Source of the DNA: Bacteroidales bacterium | GTDB taxonomy: Bacteria > Bacteroidota > Bacteroidia > Bacteroidales > Muribaculaceae | Length of the DNA: 64,000 bases | NCBI GenBank assembly: GCA_014800685.1 | Contig: JAAVFQ010000021.1 | Location: 1-64,000 of the forward strand | Reading direction: 5' to 3' | In this document: positions 1 through 7,041 of the stretch, one piece after another | How the letters are laid out: every line of letters starts with the position of its first letter | Position numbering within the stretch: the first letter of the stretch is position 1 | Position numbers and translations under genes: made by a program | Notes under the pieces: model-generated | The model's input: the letters and a program-made list of their open reading frames with translations, nothing else | What the model was told of the DNA's origin: nothing | Database searches by the model: none

Positions 1-174
1 TACATTCTTTATGTGCTTAAAGTCGCACACCATACCGTCTGCGTTTAGCCGTTTAGCCTTACAGTACACTGTTATTATCCAGTTGTGTCCGTGCAGCTGG
101 CTACAGGGGCTTTCGTAGCTTAATTGCAGCTTATGGCAGGCTGCAATTTCCAGTCTTTTAGATACGTAAAACAT
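1..174 (-). CDS. queD: QueD/6-pyruvoyl-tetrahydropterin synthase family protein, N-terminal part
   Basis: This gene runs off the left edge and is missing from the ORF track. Translating the minus strand from the ATG at 174 gives 58 open codons that look like the start of the 6-carboxytetrahydropterin synthase fold: an early AACHKL (one zinc-ligand His), then LHGHNW (two further zinc-ligand His residues), then the family pattern GMVCDF followed by an HIK segment. QueD turns 7,8-dihydroneopterin triphosphate into 6-carboxytetrahydropterin, the substrate of QueE. It is the last visible gene of a leftward set with queE and a DpdA-like gene, so the likely role is making a 7-deazaguanine base for phage DNA. 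The C-terminal catalytic residues lie outside the window. Confidence 0.87.
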   Translation of the reverse strand, partial: MFYVSKRLEIAACHKLQLSYESPCSQLHGHNWIITVYCKAKRLNADGMVCDFKHIKNV

Positions 175-191
175 AATGCTGTATAAGTTAT

Positions 192-476
192 TTATACCCA
201 AACTATCGCATTATCCCGAATGAAATAATGCGCCTTATTGGGGCAGTTACCGTTAAGAATACTGGGCGATAATGTTACTTTTGTGCCACTGCTGATAAGC
301 TCCCAGCCGTGCTTATTGCCAAAGGGCGTTACGGACTGACAACCGCACCCACAGGCGCATAAGTGAACAGCTGTACCGAACTGGCGTGATACGTATAGCA
401 CGCCCTGCTTCATTTGTGCTTCCTGTGGAATGTAATCCACATATTCCACCCTGTGTAAATGTGTCAGCCGTTTCAT
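192..476 (-). CDS. DUF6527-like small cysteine-rich protein
   Basis: A 94-residue protein that resembles DUF6527: a beta-rich N-terminus ending in a cysteine cluster (HLCACGCGC, near residues 39-46), then TLSPSI and a C-terminal CPNKAHYFI segment before a final VWV. The Cys/His pattern suggests a bound metal, probably zinc; this is inference. The start is the ATG at 476, which coincides with the last base of queE, so the two are probably translationally coupled. It sits between queE and queD, inside the 7-deazaguanine module. No function is established for the family as far as I know. Confidence 0.72.
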   Translation of the reverse strand: MKRLTHLHRVEYVDYIPQEAQMKQGVLYVSRQFGTAVHLCACGCGCQSVTPFGNKHGWELISSGTKVTLSPSILNGNCPNKAHYFIRDNAIVWV

Positions 477-1060
477 TATTCAATGCCTATAAATTTGTGC
501 CACTGCATACCCAGTCGCCATTCGGGGTGTTCCTGCACCAGTGCAATGCAGTGGGCGATGTTGTCTTTGTTGGGTTGCTCTCCGTCAAAGCAGGGCGAAA
601 GGTAGTAGTGTTCCGCGTGTTTGTGGGGAACAGGTATCGGGTCGCCAGCCTTTACCACATAGCGAAGCTCGTTTATGTGGTCGGGGGCTATCTTGGCAGT
701 CTTGGGGCTGCATACCACGTAATCCACACCAGCAGGCACAGGGAGCAGTCCGTTTGTTTCTATGCTCACGTAATAGCCAGCCTGCTTAAGTGCTTCCAGC
801 AGGTGTTCATCCAGCTGTAATGTAGGTTCGCCACCACACAGGCTTACGCTGGCACAGGCTTCTCCCACACGCTTGCACTCGGCTATAATTTCGTGTGCGT
901 CCATAAGCTGGTATCTGCTTTCGTGGTCGGTGTCGCAAAAGCTGCAATGCAGGTTACAGCCACTAAAGCGGATAAACACCTGTGGCGTGCCAACACGTGC
1001 GCCCTCGCCCTGTATGCTGTAGAAAATACGGTTAATTCGGTAGGTCTTTTCAGTATTCAT
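476..1060 (-). CDS. queE: 7-carboxy-7-deazaguanine synthase, radical SAM
   Basis: QueE converts 6-carboxytetrahydropterin to 7-carboxy-7-deazaguanine, the committed ring contraction on the way to preQ0. The 194-residue protein opens with the family signature SIQGEG (residues 15-20) and carries the cluster-binding C35-x3-C39-x2-C42 in FSGCNLHCSFCDTDH, followed by a GGEP motif that contacts S-adenosylmethionine. Length is normal for QueE. It lies 18 bp downstream of the DpdA-like gene and touches the DUF6527 gene. In a phage setting it most likely feeds DNA base modification rather than host queuosine; a host-supplement role cannot be excluded. Confidence 0.94.
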   Translation of the reverse strand: MNTEKTYRINRIFYSIQGEGARVGTPQVFIRFSGCNLHCSFCDTDHESRYQLMDAHEIIAECKRVGEACASVSLCGGEPTLQLDEHLLEALKQAGYYVSIETNGLLPVPAGVDYVVCSPKTAKIAPDHINELRYVVKAGDPIPVPHKHAEHYYLSPCFDGEQPNKDNIAHCIALVQEHPEWRLGMQWHKFIGIE

Positions 1061-1078
1061 ATTGTTGTTTGTTAAGTG

Positions 1079-1894
1079 TTACATATTTTCCCTGCACCAG
1101 CGTTGATACAGCACCCACTGGTCAAAGTTGTTTTGGGCTGCTGCCATTGTTACCAGCTTCTTGCCCTGTGGTGCTTTGGTCTTGCCCATTACGCCTGTGC
1201 GAGGGTCAAAGTGGTACACAAAGCCGCCCAAATTGCCTGCCAGCCACGCTGTGCTATCACAGCTGTAGAACCTGTGGCGATGTTGCAGCCATACACTAAT
1301 CGCTGTTAAGCCCAGTCCGTGTACCTTGCAGCCGTGTTCTGCTGCCACGTCCAAAAACCAGCCCAGCTGCGCGTATTTGTGCTGCTTAAACCAGCTTGTC
1401 GTTTTGGTAGCACCGCCCAGCGATAAGGCGGCATAAGGGTATTCTTTGCAAATGTCTATCCACGCCTGTTTGCCCCTACAGGTGTGCCAGCACGGTATCG
1501 GCTGCATACCTGTGCGCTGTTCCATACGCCTGCGCAATGCAAGTGCTTCGTCCACACTTGCCACCCAGTCAATATCCATTTCCACAAAGTTTTTAATGCC
1601 GTTAGCCAGTACCCAGTCGCAATACTCGTCCGTGTAGCGTTCCCAGTTTACGGCATACTTATCGTCCTGCATAAATGTGAAAGCTCCGCTATCTATTAGC
1701 AGGTTGCAGGCGTTGCTGTTTTGGATAATAGGGTATTTCTTATTCTTGCGTGCATAGTAGAAACTTTGCAGCAGGTTTATGCGCTTGTGGTCGTTGTACA
1801 ACCTGTCGGGCTGCTGGTAGTGCGTAAGCTCCACATCGGGGCTTAAGTGCATCATGCGTATGTAGTCAAACTCGCCAGCTAAATACAGTTCCAT
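1079..1894 (-). CDS. dpdA: DpdA-like 7-deazaguanine transglycosylase (phage type)
   Basis: A 271-residue protein with the layout of phage TGT-like DpdA enzymes: LLIDSGAF (Asp at about residue 68, the equivalent of the TGT base-exchange aspartate region), EMDIDWV (about 105-111), a CWHTCRG segment, HGLGLT (about 192-197) and DSTAWL (about 213-218). In the family these enzymes exchange guanine in DNA for a 7-deazaguanine base. The protein is shorter than tRNA TGT and lacks its clear C-terminal CxCxxC zinc site. It is next to queE and queD, which supports substrate supply by the same operon. The family call comes from motif recognition; which base is inserted cannot be read from sequence. Confidence 0.78.
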   Translation of the reverse strand: MELYLAGEFDYIRMMHLSPDVELTHYQQPDRLYNDHKRINLLQSFYYARKNKKYPIIQNSNACNLLIDSGAFTFMQDDKYAVNWERYTDEYCDWVLANGIKNFVEMDIDWVASVDEALALRRRMEQRTGMQPIPCWHTCRGKQAWIDICKEYPYAALSLGGATKTTSWFKQHKYAQLGWFLDVAAEHGCKVHGLGLTAISVWLQHRHRFYSCDSTAWLAGNLGGFVYHFDPRTGVMGKTKAPQGKKLVTMAAAQNNFDQWVLYQRWCRENM

Positions 1895-1903
1895 AGCGTT
1901 ATG

Positions 1904-2557
1904 TTATTTAACCTTTACACCTGTGTAACTTGCCACAGCAGCTTCTACCACTTGCCGTATTTCGTCCAGCTCCGCTTCCAGTTCATCGGGAACGCTTACC
2001 AGCACGTGCAGCCCTTTGGCTTTGTCCTTTTGCTCTGCATCGGTAAAGAAGCTGTCAATGTCCGTGTCGGTATTGTGCCAAATGTCCATACCCCATTCAG
2101 CAAGCAGGTTGTTATCCCACTTGTTTGCCAGCTCGTCAAATTCCCATTTACCAAAGCCCACGTTATCCTTTATCACAAATTCGGCTTTCTCGGCTTCGGT
2201 TAGGTCGGAAACCAGCTGCACCCTTACCAGTGGGCGTTTTTGCCACTTTTCCCAGTATTCCAGCAGCTCCTGCTGTTCAAAGCTGGTAAGGCGTTTGTAC
2301 TTTGTCTGCTGCTCCAGCTTTTGCACAATTTCCTGCTTACCCAGCTGCTGTATGATTAGCAAAGCGCGTGTGCGCATATTGCCACCATACACCACGTGCG
2401 TTTCAGCGTCTGCCACCACTGGGCGTATTGCCAGCATTTTAGGGAACACCAAAATGCTCTGCACCAACAGCTCCAGCTTGTCGGGTGTTATTTCTCGCGG
2501 ATTATCAGCATTTAGTACAATGTCTGTAACCAGCATATTTTTGTAGTCGTTAGCCAT
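1904..2557 (-). CDS. ParB/Srx-fold nuclease-like protein
   Basis: The ORF opens at 2626, but the ATG at 2557 (MANDYKNML) is a better start because the first 23 residues lie over a promoter and hairpin region. The remaining 217 residues begin with a ParB-type N-terminal domain: LNADNPREI, a VVYGGNMRTRA box matching the phospho-ligand GGxRR-type motif, then a helical C-terminus. Such phage proteins occur near DNA-modification genes and are variously ParB-like nucleases or CTPases. It is the first gene of the dpdA-queE-queD block. The specific role is unknown. Confidence 0.7.
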   Translation of the reverse strand: MANDYKNMLVTDIVLNADNPREITPDKLELLVQSILVFPKMLAIRPVVADAETHVVYGGNMRTRALLIIQQLGKQEIVQKLEQQTKYKRLTSFEQQELLEYWEKWQKRPLVRVQLVSDLTEAEKAEFVIKDNVGFGKWEFDELANKWDNNLLAEWGMDIWHNTDTDIDSFFTDAEQKDKAKGLHVLVSVPDELEAELDEIRQVVEAAVASYTGVKVK

Positions 2558-2580
2558 ATTGCGTACATAAAATTTGCGTA

Positions 2581-2624
2581 CAAAGTTAAGGCACAAAGCG
2601 TGTATATACATCACGCCTTGTGCC
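2581..2624 (-). promoter_or_regulatory. Possible promoter box overlapped by an inverted repeat
   Basis: In the 105-bp gap before the ParB-like gene, the minus strand carries a TAACTTTG box (2581-2588), identical to the -7 element of Bacteroidota promoters. Directly upstream lies an inverted repeat with 13-nt arms (2590-2602 and 2612-2624, one mismatch) around a 9-nt AT loop. The repeat covers the place where the -33 element would be; no clear TTTG is seen there. It could be an operator or an attenuator for the dpdA-que block. Confidence 0.4.
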
Positions 2625-2662
2625 AAACTTTTGAAAGTAACACAAACTTTGTGGATTTTGTG

Positions 2663-3001
2663 CTATTTAGCCCACAACTCCTGCTTGCATACCTGCATAA
2701 ATTCATCTACGCTGTGGCAAACATAGTAAGAATGCCCCAGTGCCTTTACGTGCTTTTCAAACTCCACCTGTTTAGGCGTTTGTTTGCCTTTGGGTGTTTT
2801 CATTTCAACGTAAATGTGCTTGTCTTTGGCTACAATAACCAAATCAGCCACGCCAGCCATTGCTCCTTCTGCCTTTAGCTTTGCAGCCACTACAGCATTA
2901 CGTTGTCCACCGTTTGGCACTGCATAGATAAGCAGGTTGGGAAACTGGTAACGGAAATAATTTATACAAGCAACCTGTATGTTATGCTCTATTTCTCGCA
3001 T
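2663..3001 (-). CDS. VRR-NUC domain nuclease
   Basis: A 112-residue stand-alone VRR-NUC protein. The core reads GVADLVIVAKDKHIYVEMK, giving the D...ExK catalytic pattern of the PD-(D/E)XK superfamily, and is preceded by a typical YAVPNGGQR segment. Stand-alone VRR-NUC proteins are common in phage replication regions and are thought to be structure-specific endonucleases. It lies 20 bp downstream of ssb in the leftward array. Confidence 0.88.
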   Translation of the reverse strand: MREIEHNIQVACINYFRYQFPNLLIYAVPNGGQRNAVVAAKLKAEGAMAGVADLVIVAKDKHIYVEMKTPKGKQTPKQVEFEKHVKALGHSYYVCHSVDEFMQVCKQELWAK

Positions 3002-3021
3002 TTTTGTGCTTATTACAGGTT

Positions 3022-3429
3022 TTAATACGGCAATTCATCAGCATTAGCCCCTGGGCTGTATGCGCCAGCGTACTGCTGTTGCTGTGGTGCTTCGCCATTT
3101 TTAAGCAGCACAATGTTATCAGCTATTATTTCCGTCACATAGCGTTTCTGCTGTTGCTGGTTTTCATACTGGCGATAACGTATTTTGCCCTCTATGTAAA
3201 CCTGCGAGCCTTGTTGCAGGAAACGTTCAACAATGGAAGCCAGCCCAGCCCACGCGACAATGCTGTGCCACTCGGTGCGAGCTTCTACCTGTTGCCCATT
3301 TTGCGCTGTGTAAGCAGGCTCGGTGGTAGCCAGTGAAAACTGTGCAACCTTTGTACCGTTTGGCAGCGTTTTTACATCGGGGGCTTTACCCACGTTGCCT
3401 ATTAGGGTTGCTCTATTCAAACTGCCCAT
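3022..3429 (-). CDS. ssb: Single-stranded DNA-binding protein
   Basis: A 135-residue SSB with an OB fold starting MGSLNRATLIGNVGKAPD, the usual WxxIVAW-like segment (WHSIVAW), a YIEGKIRYRQYE strand and a short acidic tail ending DELPY, which would recruit partner proteins. Phage SSBs of this size coat single-stranded DNA at forks and during RecT-type annealing. The ATG at 3429 matches family starts. A 170-bp AT-rich gap precedes it. Confidence 0.94.
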   Translation of the reverse strand: MGSLNRATLIGNVGKAPDVKTLPNGTKVAQFSLATTEPAYTAQNGQQVEARTEWHSIVAWAGLASIVERFLQQGSQVYIEGKIRYRQYENQQQQKRYVTEIIADNIVLLKNGEAPQQQQYAGAYSPGANADELPY

Positions 3430-3537
3430 ATTATTGCTCTTTTTTGTAGGTTTTATTTTATGTCAGCAGGCTTTTGTCCTGCTAACTGCTATTACTTATA
3501 TTATTAGTATTATATATAATATATACACACATTACTG

Positions 3538-3560
3538 CTATAACATAGTTACTGTTATAG
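3538..3560. repeat. 8-bp perfect inverted repeat in the AT-rich gap upstream of ssb
   Basis: CTATAACA and TGTTATAG flank a 7-nt loop inside the 170-bp gap between the 3600-3920 gene and ssb. The surrounding sequence is a run of alternating A/T. It may be an operator or a weak hairpin; no consensus promoter was found beside it. Confidence 0.4.
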
Positions 3561-3599
3561 GGGTGTGCGTATAGGCGTAATGCCGAATACTGGCACGCA

Positions 3600-3920
3600 T
3601 TAGCCGTATGGCGAGCGCACGCAAAAGCTACGTATGCGCATCCAGTACGGACGTGGTTTTGCGCACTGGCTATCCGTAAACGTTTTGCCGAATTGCGCCA
3701 GCCGCGACCTGCCGAACTGGGCAAGCTCGCGCTTAAACTCTGCTACACCATCGTAATCTACTCGGCAAAACTGCGCTTGGCATTTTTCCAGCTGCTGTAT
3801 CGTATCTTCGGCTACACGTGCAAGCTCGGCAAGCTGTTCTACGCTGTTTGCCATTTTCTCTATTTCGTTTACCGTGCAGCCCAAAGCAGCTGCCAGTTTT
3901 TCCAGTGCGTTATTATTCAT
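3600..3920 (-). CDS. Hypothetical phage protein, coiled-coil
   Basis: The best start is the ATG at 3920 (MNNNALEKLAAALG), which overlaps the end of the GNAT gene in the usual ATGA-like coupled way; the ORF track begins five codons earlier. The first half is amphipathic and helical (AEDTIQQLEKCQAQ), while the C-terminal third is rich in Arg and Phe (FGRSRLAQFGKTF). No family recognised. Its place in a tightly packed array and its coupled start favour a real gene. Confidence 0.55.
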   Translation of the reverse strand: MNNNALEKLAAALGCTVNEIEKMANSVEQLAELARVAEDTIQQLEKCQAQFCRVDYDGVAEFKRELAQFGRSRLAQFGKTFTDSQCAKPRPYWMRIRSFCVRSPYG

Positions 3921-4266
3921 TTTGCAGCCGTTTTTCAAGTAGGTAGTAATCGCCCTCCGTGTGTAAGGTGCGTTCCAAATAGCCCCTGCGTTTATACCAG
4001 CGTAAAACCTCCACAGGCGTATCCTGTTTTTTCCATTCCAGCATTACGCTTTTGTGTCCGTGCTGTGCTGCCATTTTTTCGGCTACAGTTAGCAATTCGG
4101 CGGCTTTGCCTTGCCGCCTGTAGGCTGGGTCAACCCATAGCCCATAAATCCACGCTGTGCCGCCCCATTCCTGTTGCTGGTCGTACATTTCTACCTGCAC
4201 CGAGCCTTTGCGGTCTGCAATCAGCAGGCGTGTAAATTCGTGCCACTTTTGTCTGTGAATTATCAT
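3913..4266 (-). CDS. GNAT family N-acetyltransferase
   Basis: A 117-residue GNAT fold. The acetyl-CoA binding motif is DPAYRRQGKAAELL (R/Q-x-x-G-x-G/A type), preceded by WIYGLWVDP on strand 4 and followed by HGHKSVMLEW and a WYKRRGYLE C-terminal segment typical of the family. Substrate unknown. Small GNATs are frequent in the early regions of Bacteroides phages. The gene overlaps the next one by 8 bp. Confidence 0.85.
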   Translation of the reverse strand: MIIHRQKWHEFTRLLIADRKGSVQVEMYDQQQEWGGTAWIYGLWVDPAYRRQGKAAELLTVAEKMAAQHGHKSVMLEWKKQDTPVEVLRWYKRRGYLERTLHTEGDYYLLEKRLQNE

Positions 4267-4269
4267 AAT

Positions 4270-4566
4270 CTAAAATAATGTTGGTTGCATTTTTACTTTT
4301 ATGAAGCAGTCGGAGTAATACGTTATGGCAGACAACTCTATTTTGCCACCGATAACCTGTTGCTCATATTCCAAAAGCCCACAATTAGCACACTGGTAAT
4401 GCCCCTCAAGGAAATTGTTACCTGTGCTGTGTGGTGCTTTTTTCGCATTATGGCTTTTGCATTTAGGACAGGTAAAGCGATATTCAAAATCATCTTCTTT
4501 GTATATGCTTTTTGCCACAAATGGCTTCCAGCTTATAATTTTGCCCAGCGTATTATTATTGCTCAT
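4270..4566 (-). CDS. Small zinc-ribbon-like phage protein
   Basis: Starting at the ATG at 4566 (MSNNNTLGK), which is in the expected overlap position with the gene before it, the 98-residue protein has two knuckles, CPKCKSHNAKK and CANCGLLEYE, 20 or so residues apart, the pattern of a single zinc ribbon. The C-terminus (AITYYSDCFIKVK) is beta-like. It could bind nucleic acid. No family recognised. Confidence 0.6.
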   Translation of the reverse strand: MSNNNTLGKIISWKPFVAKSIYKEDDFEYRFTCPKCKSHNAKKAPHSTGNNFLEGHYQCANCGLLEYEQQVIGGKIELSAITYYSDCFIKVKMQPTLF

Positions 4567-4876
4567 ATACATTCACGCTGTAATCCATTGCAGACCAGCC
4601 ACCGTGTGCTTCTATGTGCTTTATGCGCATATCAAGGAAAAACGGAGGTATTTCCAGTGGTTTATTGCTTCAATGGTTGTTATATTCAAATGTGGCTAAA
4701 GCATCATCGCCTAACCAGTTTTTGGGGTTGATGTACACCTTGCCCCATTCCTGCCTGCTGTTTACAAACTCAACAAACTGGGCAATGGTGCATTGCTTAC
4801 ATTCAACATTGTAATGGCTCATGCAGTCCCCATAAGGACCACCTGTGCAAACAAACTTAAATAAATTCTTATCCAT
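4556..4876 (-). pseudogene. Phage protein interrupted by an in-frame TGA
   Basis: The ORF track ends this gene after 68 residues. In the same frame, after one TGA, 37 further codons read on to a TAA at 4556. The extension looks like genuine protein (IPPFFLDMRIKHIEAHGGW, then SAMDY) and its end overlaps the ATG of the downstream gene in the usual coupled way. This suggests the original gene spanned 4556-4876 and has acquired a nonsense codon, or is read through. TGA is used as a normal stop elsewhere in this phage (for example at 10227), which argues against a recoded genome. Function unknown. Confidence 0.55.
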
Positions 4877-4887
4877 TGTTTTACGGT

Positions 4888-5076
4888 TTAGTTACTTGGG
4901 AATAATGGTGGGTTCTTTTGCTCCCACACAATGCGCTCCACACGCTCAATTTCGGCGTCAATAACCTTTTCAATTTCCTTGCTGCGTTGCAGGTCGCACG
5001 GTCTGCGTGTTTTGAAATACTCCTTTTGGGCTGCACGCATACGCTTTACTGTTTCGTAAAATTCCTTACTGTTCAT
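4888..5076 (-). CDS. Hypothetical small helical phage protein
   Basis: A 62-residue, strongly charged helical protein (KRMRAAQKEYFKTRR, then EIEKVIDAEIERVERIV). It overlaps the end of the preceding gene by 11 bp. Similar short proteins of this kind are seen in Bacteroides phages, but I recognise no named family. Confidence 0.6.
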   Translation of the reverse strand: MNSKEFYETVKRMRAAQKEYFKTRRPCDLQRSKEIEKVIDAEIERVERIVWEQKNPPLFPSN

Positions 5077-5341
5077 AGCCTGCTATTTGTTTGGTTATGC
5101 TTGCCACCATACCCTCCAGCTGCGCTTTATACAGTGCGTCAATTTCTTCCTGCGTGCGTATGCCGCTGGCTGTTTCCACCCAGTCCACCTTTACGCCCTG
5201 TTCGCCCAGTGTTACGGCATTGACCTTAACATTAAACTTTATTTCGTACTGCTTTATAAGGCTGGCAATACCATACTCCAGCGCACCTTTGGCACAGTTC
5301 TTTATTTTGCCAGTGGTAATTCTTATTTTGTTATTTCCCAT
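5066..5341 (-). CDS. Hypothetical phage protein
   Basis: A 91-residue protein with a basic N-terminus (MGNNKIRITTGKIKN), a mixed alpha/beta middle (QYEIKFNVKVNAVTL) and a C-terminal helix. It overlaps its neighbours on both sides by about 11 bp, as expected for real genes in this array. No family recognised. Confidence 0.6.
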   Translation of the reverse strand: MGNNKIRITTGKIKNCAKGALEYGIASLIKQYEIKFNVKVNAVTLGEQGVKVDWVETASGIRTQEEIDALYKAQLEGMVASITKQIAGYEQ

Positions 5342-5741
5342 TACTGTTGTCGATTATGTCGTTAATTCGTTGTAATATCCGCGCATAACGCTCACTGCGT
5401 GTGCTTTTAATCTTTTTGTTACGCACATACTTGTCGCGTTTACGCTTTACCCACTTAAGGTTCGGCAAAGCCAAATTTTCATAATTGCCGTCAATTACAT
5501 AGGCTTTCATACCAGCAGGCTTTTCGCACACAAAGGCAGTGAGTATTATGTCAGCCACTACGACCAGCACATAATCATCGCCCCTGCGAAGTGTTACCCT
5601 GCGCATACCATAGCCCGACACAAAGCGTAAATCTACGCCTGCGCCTGTTTTACGCACTCTGCCGTAATTGCTGCATTCATAGCCAGTGTAGCCCTTTACT
5701 GGTCGCCACACCTCGCTATCCATACCCACTTGCTCCTGCAT
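5331..5741 (-). CDS. NUMOD4-domain protein without an HNH nuclease
   Basis: A 136-residue protein beginning with a NUMOD4 motif, EVWRPVKGYTGYECSNYGRV (residues 10-29), a DNA-recognition module normally attached to HNH homing nucleases. The rest is basic (LKWVKRKRDKYVRNKKIKS) and no H-N-H catalytic cluster is visible, so this is probably a DNA-binding remnant or a derived regulator rather than an active nuclease. Confidence 0.75.
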   Translation of the reverse strand: MQEQVGMDSEVWRPVKGYTGYECSNYGRVRKTGAGVDLRFVSGYGMRRVTLRRGDDYVLVVVADIILTAFVCEKPAGMKAYVIDGNYENLALPNLKWVKRKRDKYVRNKKIKSTRSERYARILQRINDIIDNSNGK

Positions 5742-5747
5742 ACGCTG

Positions 5748-6341
5748 TTAATATTTTTTGTTGTGTTTATAAGGTCTGCCTGTGTTATATTCCATTTTGA
5801 GCAGCACGTGCCACCACAGGTCAATATCGTATAGTGCAGCAAGCAGTTCAACGCTTACAATGCCTGAAACAATGCGCTGCTCGGCTGTTAGGTCACCGCG
5901 TGTTATAGTGTGTATAACCTGCCACACATTTTCGGTAAATGCTTGGCTGTTGTTGATACAGCCCACAACTACACTCACGTTGTACAGCCTGCATTTTCGG
6001 GCTTCCGCTAAATCCAGCAGGCGTATAACGGTATCTGCCAGTTCGTCAGCTACAGTGTCCTTTATATAGCTGTTAAATGCTGCATTAAATTCGTACCGCC
6101 ACTGTTCGGGGTCGGCTTCTCGGTCTGCTTCATTCTGCCAGTCTGCCAGTGTTATTTCAAAACTTTCCTTTTCGGCATTGCTGCCTTTACGGTCAGCTTC
6201 AACGGCTTCTGCCAGTTCGCTAATTACCAGTGTTAAGTAATGGTAATCGCTTAACCTGTTTTCCCACCAGCCGTGCCGTACAGCATTGGTATGTATAAGC
6301 ATTGCCAGCAGGTTAAGGTCGGGGCGTTTATTTTTATTCAT
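5748..6341 (-). CDS. MazG-like nucleotide pyrophosphohydrolase
   Basis: A 197-residue all-alpha NTP-PPase candidate. The metal-binding pattern of the MazG superfamily is visible as ISELAEAVEADRKG (ExxE-type helix) and, after an insertion, VADELADTVIRLLDLA (ExxD helix). Members hydrolyse nucleoside triphosphates to monophosphates; in phages they adjust nucleotide pools or alarmone levels. With dpdA and que genes nearby, housekeeping of modified nucleotides is one possibility, but that is only inference. Confidence 0.75.
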   Translation of the reverse strand: MNKNKRPDLNLLAMLIHTNAVRHGWWENRLSDYHYLTLVISELAEAVEADRKGSNAEKESFEITLADWQNEADREADPEQWRYEFNAAFNSYIKDTVADELADTVIRLLDLAEARKCRLYNVSVVVGCINNSQAFTENVWQVIHTITRGDLTAEQRIVSGIVSVELLAALYDIDLWWHVLLKMEYNTGRPYKHNKKY

Positions 6342-6352
6342 ATCGTTAGGGG

Positions 6353-6916
6353 TTATTTTGCTGCTTCCAGCATTTTGTAATACTTATTATCGCCCAGCTC
6401 GCCCTGCATTGCCAGTATAGCCTGTATGTGGCGCAATCGGGCTGGTGTTAATTCAATATCGGGGGCTTCTTCGTCATCATCACGCTGCGCAAACAGGTTG
6501 TGCTTGTTTACATACGCTTCCACGATGTTTTTCTGCATTGCCTGCAAATCCTTAAGGAAATTGGCTTTGTGCCATTCAAACAGGCTGCACAGCTCGGCAT
6601 ATTGCAGTGGCGTTAAATCAACTGCAATCGTGCTGCGTGAACGCTGCCTGTATTTCAATTCACGGCTGTTAGTTACCACGCCATGACAATGCACAAACAG
6701 CGTAAGCATATAGCTGTACCTGCCTATTTCAAATTCATAGCGTTTTACCTGTTCCTCGCACAGTATTTCCTCCAGCGTAATGCCATACTTTGCGCACAGG
6801 CTTTCAATGGCACGCTTTGCATTTTCCGCTTCGCCTTTGTAGCCCTTTTCAGCGAGGGCTTGCAGCTTCAGCAGCTTGTTTTTGATACTTTCGTATTGGT
6901 TGCTGTTTTTATCCAT
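6353..6916 (-). CDS. DUF2786-like phage protein
   Basis: A 187-residue protein whose N-terminal 45 residues (IKNKLLKLQALAEKG, EAENAKRAIESLCAKYGI) match the helical DUF2786 pattern, followed by a domain with many aromatic and basic residues (CSLFEWHKANFLKDL). An acidic stretch DDDEEAPDIE precedes the C-terminus. DUF2786 has no assigned function. The gene follows 125 bp of sequence with no convincing gene. Confidence 0.68.
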   Translation of the reverse strand: MDKNSNQYESIKNKLLKLQALAEKGYKGEAENAKRAIESLCAKYGITLEEILCEEQVKRYEFEIGRYSYMLTLFVHCHGVVTNSRELKYRQRSRSTIAVDLTPLQYAELCSLFEWHKANFLKDLQAMQKNIVEAYVNKHNLFAQRDDDEEAPDIELTPARLRHIQAILAMQGELGDNKYYKMLEAAK

Positions 6917-7041
6917 ATTGCTTAAAAATTGAATTTCTTATTTTAAGGCTGATTTTAGAGCGTTTTCGGTGCTTGGTGATTACTTGCTTGAATTGTCTAC
7001 CAAACGCGAACACAGCGCACGCCAGCCGCCAAATTTGGGCA

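Noticed and set aside
3482-3724. 80-aa reverse ORF before ssb
   Set aside because: It overlaps the better supported 3600-3920 gene in another frame, has an Arg/Ser/Tyr-biased composition and runs through the AT-rich gap.
4670-4876. TGA recoding across the whole phage
   Set aside because: TGA clearly ends other phage genes here (for example at 10227 and in the DUF4494 gene), so a genome-wide recoding is not supported.
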